A stretch of DNA of 64,000 bases from Dipetalonema caudispina (Eukaryota > Nematoda > Chromadorea > Rhabditida > Onchocercidae). Positions 39,754 to 52,379 of the stretch are shown piece by piece (within the stretch, counting starts at the first letter, position 1; the number at the start of each line of letters is the position of its first letter). A model generated the notes under the pieces. That model did not search any database. It had not been told where the DNA came from and saw nothing but the letters and a program-made list of their open reading frames with translations. The translations under genes were made by a program, and so were the position numbers. The stretch is taken from assembly GCA_013365325.1 (NCBI GenBank), contig JABVXV010000221.1, positions 44,057 through 108,056 of the forward strand, in the 5' to 3' direction.

Positions 39754-42700
39754 ATGGACTGTGACGTTGCTTCATATCATGTGGAATCATTCGATTATTT
39801 GGCTGAACAAGGGGTACATTTGGCTGCTTTGGATGTTCCCGCCGAGAAGTTCCGACTTCCAACTGGCGAGGCTGTGGAATTGCGCTATACCGGTGCTCAG
39901 CTTGGTTATCCAATGGTTGAAACAAAGCAAGTACGTTGTAATTACGTGAATTTTTCAGTTTTTATGACTCGATGAATGGCTTGCGACATAGTTTTAAGGC
40001 ACATTCAACTGTATCGCATCATTATGATACTAAGACAGACTGATATATTGCTTAGAAATCATTGTTGAGTCGTTGTTGAATTTATATACTTTTCAACTAA
40101 AAAACTGAAATCCATTCAATTCTGTTTTAAATTTTAAATTATAAACTTTTTAATAACATGTTACTTTTAATTAGCAGATGGACTAAACAGGATGATTTAA
40201 ACCGTAGAATCTTCGATACGATCAGGTTTGTCGCAACCATGCAACGATCAGCAAAAAAGAAGGGGTGAAGGAACAAAGCACTCTTGGTAATGAAACTCAA
40301 TAAAATATTCCATGATTTTTTACTTGCAGGGTTCTTCTGTGGTTGATTCGATAAAACTATTTCCTTCGGAGTGCAGGCAGCGAGGCTTAACTTATAGGGG
40401 GCCATTAAAAGTAGGCGTAGAAATACGGCTGAATGGCGCTAGAATGGATTTTTGTGAAGTCGTTATTGGTGAGGTTAGTCAGCACTTTTTTTGCTTTATC
40501 ATGTGATGCGGCTTATTTTTAATAATGTGCTATTCACCAGTTTAGTATTCGAAAAGTGGCATTCCGGTGTTCTACCGTTAGAAGTGGCAAGTAAATCTTT
40601 CCTATGCCTTTGATTATACATTAAAACATATGTAAATGGGAGATGGACTTAATACTTGTTAATTCCATTATTCGTTAATAGAGAGTAGTCGGCTTAATGT
40701 TGCTTGATTAAATAACTTATATTGGTATTTAATTTTGTTTTATTGGTAAGTAATCAAAATACTTAAAGATAAATGCCTACGTTTTCTATCTTAAATATAG
40801 TTTAGGTTCCCATAATGTTAAAATCAAACAGATGCCATTTGCGTTGGTTAACACGAGACCAGCTAGTAGCACATGGTGAGGAAGGAACTGAAAAAGGCGG
40901 TTATTTCATTTGTAAAGGGAATGAAAAGGTATAACATTTTCTTTTAAAAGTAATTTCTTTTAAAGATTGTTTTGTTTTCTCTGACTTTGCGTTGGCGATT
41001 ATTACGACTAGGTTGTACTACTAAGCTTTGCTACGGCAATCAAATGTTAATTCAGCTCTCAGAATAACAGCTGTAGGTAACAAGTTATAATATATTGCAG
41101 GTTAGTAAAAAGGCACACTAAAATACAGAAAAGAGGCGAGATTTATTATAAGAATTAGTCATAATTTCCATCCATAAATCAATGAATTAGTTTTTCGTTT
41201 TTAATCACATAATGACTAGGTTTTTTAGCATCAGGTAAAAAATTTAGTCCATACCGAAGAATAAAATAGATGTTTTTGATAGTTTGTGAATCATTTTTTC
41301 ATGAATCATCTTTGTATATTTTAATTGAATGCTTCAAACAAATAGGTGATACGTCTTTTGGTTGCAAATCGTCGCAATTATCCCATTGGAATAATAAGGC
41401 GTTCGTTTCGTGAAAAAGGATCTTTGTTTACACAATACGGGATAATGATTCGATGCGTTCGAGGGAATTATTCTGCTGCTATGATGACGCTTCATTATCT
41501 CGAGAGTGGTACCATTGTTATTGCTTTGCAGGTAACCATCAACTTTAATCATTGGATTTAAGGAATTTCCTTTATCAATTTTGAGTATGAATTGTAGTCT
41601 AGTTCGTGGTGTTACCTCCATATCATTTCACATTTCAATGCTGTGCATTGGATTTTTATTGACAGACAATGCGTAATAATGAATAGGTTATTAGTTGACG
41701 AAAAAAACAAAATTGTATAATAGGAACAAAAACGTATTGCGCTCTTTTCGTCTGGGCAAATTCATCTACTAAGTTACACGTAATTAGCAACTGAAAGGGT
41801 TTCCAAAGATTGTTCATTAGGATTTTGATGTTTAATTTAGCTAACCTAGTTGAATTTTTTTCGCCGCATCTATTTAATTTAATTTTAACTAATTTTTCAT
41901 TAAAAATCAATATTATTTCAGTACAGACGTGAATTATTTTATTTGCCGTTCATGTATGTCATCAGGGCATTAACATCGATGAATGATCAGTGCATCATGG
42001 AGCATATGATCAGATGTCGACCCGGCGATCACTTTTGGAAAGGTAAATTGCATTTATTGGATTGGCTACCTTTATTACCACTGTACTGATGATATGCAAA
42101 TTTCTATTTTCTTTAATTTTGCTATAGATTGATTCACTCTTTCATTCATAGAAGGGGATTAGAACAGTAGATTTCAGGTTGCGTAACTGCGATGTTAGCA
42201 TTGTGCAACGATGATGGCGTAGTGAATCAAAAAGCAGCACTCACTGCTATTGGTGAAAGATTCCGAGTAGCTACCCAAGATCGTGTTGGTCCATGGGAAG
42301 TTTCTGAAGTATGTTTAACATACATCCTTCAGTAATATTTCTTTGTAGCCTTGAGTGCGATTTAAAATTGATAGATCATGATGCTCGAATCCCAAGAAAT
42401 TCAAATTCTGAAGTGTATTTCAGGATGTTGGCCGTTTCTTGCTTCGTGTTTGTGTTGCAATACATTTGGACAACGATGAAGATAAATTCTTCCTTCTTTC
42501 ATATATGGCTCAGAAATTGATAGCATTGACGAAAGGTGAATGTGCTGCTGAATCACCGGATAATCCACAGTTTCAAGAAGCCGCTGTGTCCGGTCATATA
42601 CTTCTTTTAATTATACGGGAACGTTTGGAAAACACTTTGAGTATTGCGCGAAGGAAAATTGAATTTGAAGCAAAACGCAAAGCAGAAAGTTTCCTATTAT

Positions 42701-45700
42701 CCAGGTTTGTGCTCATTTTGAAAATTAAGTTTCGAAAGCCTTCTTCAGTTATTTATTCTAAGATTTATTGTTTGTAAAATATCTTGCTTATATATTTTAG
42801 TCATGAGTTGATTCGTGCAATGGGTACGCAGCGATCAGGAGAAATAACGCGAGGTCTGGAATATTTCCTTGCTACTGGAAATTTAATCTCTAGGGGAGGC
42901 TTGACATTGCAACAAAATAACGGATTTTCGGTGGTTGCTGAAAGAATTAATCAACTTCGATTTGTTTCCCATTTCCGGTATGGTTTTTCTTCCGATTTGC
43001 TTATCCAGGGTTCAGTTTATAACAACCATTCATTACTTCTACTGACAATGAGATGTTAGTTATAGTCGTGAACTTCGACGAAAAAACTTATGATGTCCTT
43101 GTATTTAGTTTGTTTTTTTTTTTTTTTTTTTTTTTGATGTTTACATTTGATTTTAAAAAATCGTATAAGTTTTCTTTTCACATTCAAGTATCGGCGGTCA
43201 AAAAGTTCCATCGAGAAATTCTGTTTTCAAATTTATTAACTTCTATTTTAGAGCGATCCATCGAGGCGCATTTTTTATGGAAATGCGTACCACAGATGTA
43301 CGTAAATTACGTCCGGAAGCTTGGGGCTTCATATGTCCAGTACATACCCCTGACGGTGCTCCATGCGGTCTGTTAAATCACGTCACGGCAAGCGTACGTA
43401 TTGTTACGCAGTATTCGAATACGAGTGAACTGCCAAAATTGCTTGGAGAGTTGGGGATGGTTGGTCATTCCGCCATAACATTACTGCCTGTAGAATCTGT
43501 ACGTGTCTATTTTTCATATTGTTCCGAACCTACGTCAATATCTCAAAATTCGATCGGCGCTAGAAGAGTAGAAACAAGAGAATAGTCTAGAATGTATTTT
43601 CACGGAATTTCATGACATTTGCTCATATCCTTTTTGAGGGAAGTAGCAGTGTGAGGGTGCAGTCAGTTGTTATATTCACGTTAAAATTTCTTCAGATTTC
43701 ACACTATGATTCTCTCATAATTATTTTGAATTCGTTTCTTTTTTCAGTTGTATCCTGTATTGGTTGATGGAAAATTTGTTGGCTACATCTCGCAATCACA
43801 GGCGTCATATGTCGAACGACAGGTACGTTTTTTGAAGGTGGTAGATGATATCCGCGTACCTTCTTGTGCTGAAATAATTCTAGTGGAAAAGTCTGTTGAT
43901 CCGATTAACATTTTGGTGCAATATCCTGGTCTATATATTTTTACCGAACCGGCGCGTCTCATACGACCAGTCCGATATCTTCCATTAAATCGAGTTGAAT
44001 TCATAGGTAAAACCTTCCGAAGTTTTCTTGAATTATTTTAGGATTCCGGATTAAATGAGTAAGATTGTATTTCCCCAATTTCTGATCTAAATTTTCAGTT
44101 AATCTTAGTGGGAATATGAAGGTTGACATAAAATCTTCATGATTCAATTGCAACATTTTATGGGAGCTTCAAAAGTTGTAAGGTACTGGTGGGTTTAGAA
44201 AAATATATGCCATAGATCAAGAAAGCAAAGCAAATTGCATGCTATTGCAAATGTATTTGTTGGGTTTTTTTTTTTTAATTTTGTATTACTAATCAAATTT
44301 TCAGGAACATTCGAACAAGTATACTTGTCAGTTTGTATCGATCCAGAGGAGGCAGAACCCAATATAACGATGCATCAGGAAATTCATCCCAGTTGCTTAT
44401 TTAGTTTTGCTGCTAACCTAATACCATTTCCTGATCATAATCAGTCACCAAGGAATGTTTATCAATGTCAAATGGGTAAACAAACGATGGGAATACCTGT
44501 TCATGCGTGGAACTATCGAGCCGATAATAAAATGTATCGTCTTCAGGTAATGTTTCTCATGAAGAGTAAAACAATTTGAACAAAAAGCGTGACACGATGA
44601 AAGAAATGAAATTATACATCTGTGGAAGAAATCCGAGTGCTTAAGAAATTCTGTAGATATCTTGATGTTTCAGTGAAGGCAATGAAAGATTAGGGAAAAA
44701 AAGATTATCTTTTTTAAAAGAAATATGAATTTTTAACAAGTTGCATTTTAAAGCGGTGCTTGTCAGTATAATTCAGGTAATCACGACATTCATGTTTATG
44801 AAAAGTTCTGCTTGACCAATTGCCGTCTTACTTTTAAGGGGAAGAAAATTTGAAACTCTATTCTAAAAAAATGTTCTTTCTTTTAGTTTCCTCAAAATCC
44901 TATCGTAAAACCGGATCCATATGAGAAATATGGTATTGATGAGTACCCGCTGGGAACGAATGCATGTGTTGCAGTGATATCGTACACAGGTAATTTTAGG
45001 TTGAAATTGATGAGCATGTAGTTATCAGAAAGTGTAGAATTATCTTGCTATCATCGTATTTATTTTCCAGGTTATGATATGGAGGATGCCATGGTTATTA
45101 ATAAAAGTTCTTATGAACGAGGTTTTGCTCATGGTAGTGTGATTAAAGTAGAAAGGTACTTTGAACTTATGGTTTTTCGGCATATTATGCTAGCTTGATG
45201 ATTTTAATAGTAATTTTAGGTAGTGACATTAATAGAAATTAGTGGATCTGCTCTTAAGCAGGCATGATAACCGATTTGGTGTGTCAGTCAAAGCGACAAT
45301 AAAAAAAAAAAATTCAGATCAATGATCTGAATTTTTAGCCTTACATGAGAATAACTTTTGTACATGCATAATTTCTCATATCTTGAGAGATTTAATCTAC
45401 AGCAGTTTAAAATTCTATAGTTTAAATTATGGTAGCTTTAATTTATGATTAATAACTTATGAATTGTAACTTGTAACATGTTAGGGTGAACCTAACCGAA
45501 GGACGATCCGCAGAGAGCCCAGTATTTTTGTGTGATCCTGAAAATCCGCAAAAAACGATAGGTCTTGATGGTTTGCCGATTCCTGGGCGTCTGTACATGG
45601 AAGGTGATCCGTATTATTCGGTGTACGAAATTGATACTAACAGTTATAAAGTCCATAAATACAAACACGCAGAGGCGGCATTCTGTGGTTTGGTAAGAAT

Positions 45701-48428
45701 TGTCGAAGAAGGTGAGACCGTCGGCGCGGACAAAGGCAAATGTGTAAGATTTGGTACCAATCATATTTTCTCCTACTGAGTCGTTATTGAGTTTATTTAG
45801 TGGATGTATTCAACGGGATAGTTTAAGATAACTTTTGCAAACTTCATCCGAAAGATCAATTGTAAAGATTTATTTAATTTGTAGTTTTATTTCCTTTTTT
45901 ACTGTCGGGAATTCAGGATATTGGTATTTTTATTTTTAGCATGCTTTGATTCAGTGGCGCATACAGCGTAATCCGATAATTGGTGACAAATTTGCATCGA
46001 GGCATGGTCAGAAAGGTATTAACTCTTTCCTATGGTCTACCGAATCGATGCCATTTTCGGAGTCTGGAATGGTTCCTGATATTATTTTCAATCCGCATGG
46101 TTTTCCATCTCGAATGACAATTGGCATGTTTCTTCTTCATACAACTTTTTATTAATGCTTGAGTACTAATTTTCTTCTAAATCTACACCATTTTGGGTTT
46201 TTTCGTGATATTAACATTATAAAAATAATTAGTAATGTTTTTCATCTGGAATTTGATGCAAATACAGTGATCTCTGGGTGTTTTATGTTTATTAAGAAAG
46301 TGCTAGGTTTGGATGATACATTTTAGTAGTTCAGTGAAATGTGGATGGAAACAGTGCTGCAAACTTCGTTTTTATTTCATGTATTTTTGAAAATTGTTTT
46401 CCAGGGATGATGATTGAAAGTATGGCTGGTAAAGCAGGAGCTATGCATGGTTCCACGTATGACTCTTCACCATTTGTTTTCAAGTAAACTTTTTATAAAA
46501 TAAAAAATTGCAGTTTTATTACCATAAACTAATGAGTAATTTAGAAAAAGAATGGTGCACGATCATGGCTAAAGATGGCAGATTAAGAATAAGGAGAAAA
46601 ACGTGAGCTCTAAGAGAGCTCTACCGATTTTGCTGATATTGTTGATAATACCTTTTTGTTTAAGTGAGAAGAAAACAGCTATTGATCATTTTGGACAACT
46701 TCTTGTTCGTGCTGGATATAATTATTATGGAAATGAAACGATGTATTCGGGTGTCGATGGTCGGGAAATGGAAGTAAGTTATTAATTTGTCTTTATTTTG
46801 AAGTTCCTTTTGACTTTAATTCCTTTAAAGTTTAAACAATCTCCTGTTCCTAAAATTTAAACTTTCGATATCTATATATCTGAAATGGCCGTGAACTTGC
46901 TCATTATTTAAGTTCCACTATAAATTTCCGATTTCAAAACTCAGCTCTTCTAGACTGCATTTCCTTTCTTCAAAGGCTGTGTCACCTTTATTTTTTATAA
47001 TATTGTTTACAGTTTATTAATATATTCTTAGCTTTGTTGCTTCACTTCGGAGGCGATAGACTTTTCAGAATTCGAAATTTTGTAGAGGTTTTGAAGCTGA
47101 GCAAAATATTCCCTTGCTTCATGCTTTTAATTGATCTAGAAATTCAAAAATAAAAAGTATTTCAGGTTCAAATTTTCTTCGGAGTTGTGTATTATCAACG
47201 CCTGAGGCATATGATTGCTGATAAATTCCAAGTACGATCAACTGGACCAACAGATCCGGTAACGTTACAACCAGTGAAAGGTCGTAAAAAAGGTGGTGGA
47301 ATTCGATTTGGTGAAATGGAACGTGATGCAATGATCGCTCATGGAGCCGCGTTTACTTTGCAGGTGGTTAAATTATCATTCAAAATCCCTGGAGGAAATT
47401 AAGTCTTCGTTTAACTTAAAAGCTTTTGAAGAAATTTTTTGTAATTTTTTATCCCTTCAATTTTTTTCAGAAATAAACTTCAAACTTTGAGTAGTATATT
47501 TCAGGATCGTCTTTTTAATTGTTCTGACCGAGACATCGCGCACGTTTGTGCGCGTTGTGGTTCAATGATATCAACGCTTCGATGTGCAAAGATGCTGTCG
47601 GAACGTCGAAACAGTGAAGTAAATTTGTAAATATCTATTTGTATTCATCAAAATAAGCGCTATCATCATTCATGCGGAAAATTATTATTTAATCATGATC
47701 AAAAGAATATGATCGATAATATTCTGGAAATTTGATTAGATGAAACATTCGTAAGCAGTTCATTAGATTTATTGATTTGATTTTATTTAAACTGCTTGGT
47801 ACATTATAGTCTTAATTGTCGTCCAAATAATATGGAACTGAGTCCAAGTTTTTGACTTGCTAAGTCAAAATGAACTTATTTTTTCATCTGATCATACCGG
47901 AAGTAGGGAAAAAAGATAGATGGGTGAATGAATACTTTTGAATGGATTTGGGCCGATTATCAGAAATATGCTGCTAATTATTGCATTATTATGATTTAAT
48001 TGTTATTGAATTATTATGAATTAGGAGTATTGATTTTCGTCATAGTAACAGGAAATTTATTACAAATAATTTTAAATCATGGATTTTTCAAAAATCAATT
48101 CATTAGTACTGCATATTGCCACAACTCCCCGAACGTCTAGCGCAGTACGTTTTTCTTGATCTGATGAGATTAACGAATACTTGATGCTTAATTATTCGGT
48201 TTAATCTGACTGCTCAGTTTGGTTTGATCATTTCTGGAAATGTCGAAAATTTTTCAGAATTCAATTGTAAACCACAGCGAACGTGAAATGTGTTTATTAT
48301 GTGGCACGGATGACCAGGTTTATCCGGTTGAAGTGCCGCGAGTATTTCGTTATTTGGTTGCTGAACTTGCAGCAATGAATGTTCGTCTGCAAATTTCAGT
48401 GAAGCATCCAGCAAATTTATCCCAGTGA
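39754..48428 (+). CDS. rpoa-2: RNA polymerase I second-largest subunit (RPA2/POLR1B)
   Basis: Half of the catalytic core of the nucleolar polymerase that makes rRNA. Twenty exons: 39754-39930, 40330-40473, 40806-40928, 41346-41531, 41922-42042, 42178-42308, 42424-42704, 42801-42977, 43252-43498, 43748-44006, 44305-44546, 44887-44989, 45071-45155, 45485-45743, 45940-46123, 46405-46483, 46665-46773, 47166-47363, 47505-47618 and 48258-48428. They give 1,129 residues (human 1,135). Core motifs include [39 protein letters not shown] with [38 protein letters not shown] and [13 protein letters not shown] followed by [15 protein letters not shown], which is specific to Pol I. The C-terminal zinc site shows CARCG and CLLCG. 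One intron (46124-46404) uses a GC donor. The N terminus is about 35 residues shorter than human; an upstream exon is not excluded. Confidence 0.96.
43113..43135. repeat. Poly-T tract
   Basis: A run of 23 T inside an intron of the RNA polymerase I gene, about 115 bases before an acceptor. Confidence 0.9.
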
Positions 48429-49592
48429 TTTGTTCTATCTCTTTTATTTCGTTTTTCTTGCTCATTTCATGAACGGGTATATTGTCACTTGTTACTGAAT
48501 GCTTTACCTGAAAAAGTGAAATTACTTGATTGCCTCAACTATAATTCCAAATAACGCTTATTATTTCAGCAATAAGATTAACTTTTTGTTGCTGAGACTA
48601 CTAACTCTACGATCACTCAACAATCAGGCCTGGATTTCCGCTCATCCATTTTGTTGAGACATTAAGTAAAACTAACAAATAAATAACTCGGTACTAAAAA
48701 ATTTCGTCTTATTGTTGATAATTATGTTGCATAAAATGCTATGTACTATTTCCTTCATAAGTTATGAAACTTTTCCCTTCCTTCTTGCCTACGGAGGAAT
48801 CATCATTATGACTTGAAAACAAGTCAAATCGTCCTCTACACGGTTTAACGAAGTGTTGGAGCTATCAGTTCTCAACTGAAACCGAACTTTATTGACTCAA
48901 AAGACAGTTCGGATAACAGATGCAAAGAAAATGGAGTGTAACATAATACTGACCTGGAAAGAAATTACTGTTAGGTCTGGAACAGTACAACTGTCAACAA
49001 CATTCTTGTAACAGAAGTAGGCAGTGCTGAGAATGCATGCTCTGATACAACAGAGTCAAAATTTCAAGGATTTTTGTTATGGAAGCTTTCTTCTTTTTGT
49101 TTGAGGAGAAAGACTCTCATCATTACAAATATACAGTTTTTGCTGAGGAATTACATATTATACACAATCCTACTTCTAACAGTGCAATAGTATGAGCAAA
49201 GAAAGGTTAATTATCGGTTAGATAACAACAGAGATCAATCATCCAATACAGGAAACCCATACATACGTGTCCTGGACATGCAGAATCCGGAAATAAACCG
49301 TTACATATGAACTGGTGTTGAACGGTCTAACGTTTTTCAACGTCATGTATAATTAAAAATGCTTCATAATTTGCAGTCTGTTGTACAATTCAAACCAACA
49401 TTTTTATTCACAATACTGCTTCCAAAAGGACCAGTGTACCTGTCTTCGGAATACATCGATTTCGATATTATTTCTCTCTTCAGTTTTTAGTTAGGCTTGC
49501 TACGGATCTTAATGTTGTAGACAGTTCTCTTTCAGTCAAAAGTTTACGAAGTATAGTAATCTTTTGAGTGGAAAGGCATTATCAGCATTGTT
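48429..49592. other. 1.2-kb spacer between converging genes
   Basis: Lies between the 3' ends of the RNA polymerase I and sulfotransferase genes and presumably holds both 3' UTRs. I see no coding segment or RNA gene in it. Confidence 0.5.
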
Positions 49593-52379
49593 CTATACCG
49601 GTTTGATTTTCTCATAATGAAACTGTGGTGGAAGCAATTCATTTGCTTTTTCATCCAGTATTCTCCGTCTGATTTCATTGAACTGTTTTTGAGCGAAATC
49701 ATAAAATTCACGCTCCATAATGTATATCGGATCTTTGTAAATCGTTTCAACTGTTGCTTTATTAGGTGGTATTTTTCGGTTTGTGTGGCGCAAATTTGAA
49801 TGCTTTTCTGAAAAGGCAAATCATACAATTTTTACATCTACTAAAATTTCAATAAGAAAAAAGTAAGGGAAATTCAATATGTCAAAATCTTAACGAATCC
49901 ACATCTTATACGGTTAGTTACCAGCATCATTTCGAATATTCTGCACGTATTTTCGCATTATATGATGTAAGGAAAGAGTATTAAGAAGATAAATAAAGTT
50001 AAAGTTATAGAGGCTATTATGGATCATCCCAGCAGCTCTAGACTGTAGATATGTTAGAGTTGAAAAATCTCAAGTAATTTCTGTAATTAGCATATCTGCA
50101 CTCCGACAACTTTGAAATTCCTCACAACACACCGAATTCATACCTCTACCTCTAACTTAAAATTCATGATTGATCTAATAAAGAACATGGAAAAAGTATA
50201 ACCAACCATCAAGCGAATCGAAATTCTTCAATGCACCACGAAAGAATGATGGCAGCAATAACTCTAGCAACTCGATGAAATCTCGCATTTGGTTACTCAA
50301 ACCAACTAACAAATAATAATTGATTAGATTGGCCTTGGCCTGTTCTAATGCACGGTTATTTCCCACTTCACTAAAAGAATACTTTTTAGTAAGAGTAGCA
50401 GTGATAATTACAAAATAATTTTATCCTAGGATAAATGAATCCTAATGCTGATGTCGAGGAAAAGCAAAGGATAGATATTCCTCCAGAATGCACATACTAA
50501 ATTTTTCGAGAAAAAGAAAGAAAAATAGACTAAAACAACTAAGTAGGCAAGCGATTAAAAAAACTGAATATTTTAACAAACTGAAGAAAACCTTGGAAAA
50601 TTGTCAGACTAAAATGAAAAAAGAAAATTTACAAAAAAAAAAAAATCATTCCCATGCGAAATTTCTCATCTTACCTACAAAAATGATGTGTACCACAAAA
50701 ATATGGAATTTGTAGCCACATTTGCTTCATATCACAATCACGTCCTTTCCGCGTAATACATTGATCAAATGTCTGGAAAGCATCATAAATAATTTTACTT
50801 CCAAAATGCCTATGGTTTAGTTAACGAATGTATTTAATGATATAAGGCAGTTGTTATTATTTCTCTTTCTAGAGGGTAGAAACCAATTGTGAATACACGG
50901 TTGAAATGAATGATGGCTCATAAAACTCCAACATTTCAAAAATTTAGTCGAATTTGTTTAAATTGCTGGCAGGGCATTTATTCAATATCAAAAATGAATT
51001 TCGTATAACAGAATTAGCTATAAAATGGCTGTGGAAAGAGCTGGAGGTATGTAAATAAATGAATATTAATGAGAACAGAGAAAGAATGTTTATGTCATTT
51101 TTATCTATTTTATTTTATCTACTGATATTTTATTTTACCTGATGAAGACTTCAGAAATTACATGACATTCAAGTTGTAAACGTAAAAACGGGAATGTATA
51201 TTGAAATCAATTAGATTCACCTCATTGTTCCCTGCTCGACTTCTTTTTAACCCAATACGATAATTATCACCATAACGAAGAAAATAGTAATAGGATATCA
51301 AACGTTCGAGAGGTTCCCGTATTAAATTTATATACACCGGATTTGGAAGACCGAACCTGAAACGTGTTCTTTGGATTTACAGATAGTATAAACAACACAA
51401 TCGAATGAACTTCAAATAGTGTAATGCAATAAATGAACCTAGCACAGAATAAGGAAATTCAGGTAATTTTATGCAAAATCTACAAATGAGTGCTGTTTCA
51501 GTTAAATATATCAGCAAAATTGACAAACTGTTTCGATATTAAGACAACTCATTGTGATATGAATCACCTACTGAGTGATATCACGTGAGATTATTATACG
51601 TGCTCAGTTTTTATTGCTCAGTTGTTTTTGGATTATAGCTCAAACGAATGAACAGCAAAAGCCAAAGATAGATATAATTGGTCGATACTTTTTCTGCAAT
51701 GACTGAAAGATTAAAAATGTACCGATTGAAATTAATAAAGGCAACATGACCATGATAAATAGCAGGCATTCGTTCTTTCCAATTAGTGATATTATCAATA
51801 AATCGCCGCTGATCGACGATATTCATCAAGTAACGATTTCTGGTTAAATTCAAATGAATCACATTGAAGCCATTACGATGACATAAATTATACATCACAG
51901 CATTAGTAAGAGTCGTAGAACCAGTTTTTGGGATCTATAAAACACACCCTAATTCGCCATCAATTTTTAGCATCTAACAGCTATCTAAGCCATTTAAATA
52001 ATTCAAACACTTCCGAGGTAACTAAATTTTGCATATAAAATCCATCCATAACCATTTATTTTCGCTTATATGATCATTTTACATTTCCTTTTATATATTG
52101 AGTATTTTCAGCGGTTTGAACTGAATTTACTTTTGTACATGAATTTCAACATCGGAAGTTTCAAATAATTTTTTCATATGTTTTAATAAACCATACTCGA
52201 TTATAAATCACAATTGATGACGTATATAATAGTTTTTCATGCTTTCTGTTCTGCTCATCATCCCTTTGTTGTTGACTGAGACTTGTTAGGCATAAAGGCC
52301 TTAGGCGTAAATTGATATAAATAAAGGTACATAATATCAATGCCAAATTGACAACTATCCATTGGAATTTCGTTATCAT
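49593..52379 (-). CDS. hst-2: Heparan sulfate 2-O-sulfotransferase
   Basis: A Golgi type II membrane enzyme that transfers sulfate from PAPS to C2 of iduronic acid in heparan sulfate. Exons on the minus strand: 52197-52379, 51723-51934, 51221-51356, 50675-50772, 50207-50370 and 49593-49807, phases consistent, giving 335 residues (human 356). The start at 52379 gives a short cytosolic tail and a membrane anchor at about residues 8-25; it follows a TTTTACAG acceptor (ending at 52394) by about 14 bases, probably a trans-splice site. The PAPS loop is PKTGSTT (63-69). The catalytic histidines are in YHGHV (H122, H124). Other family blocks are [36 protein letters not shown] and the C-terminal FYDFAQKQF and FHYEKIKP. 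In-frame upstream methionines (to 52520) lie beyond the acceptor and are not used. Confidence 0.94.

Noticed and set aside
46603..46785. Open frame with a perfect-looking signal peptide (leucine/isoleucine-rich) upstream of an exon.
   Set aside because: It begins with GTG and its 5' part is the intron before the RNA polymerase I exon at 46665-46773. The conserved protein resumes exactly after the TTTAAG acceptor in the same frame, so the hydrophobic stretch is U-rich intron read as codons.
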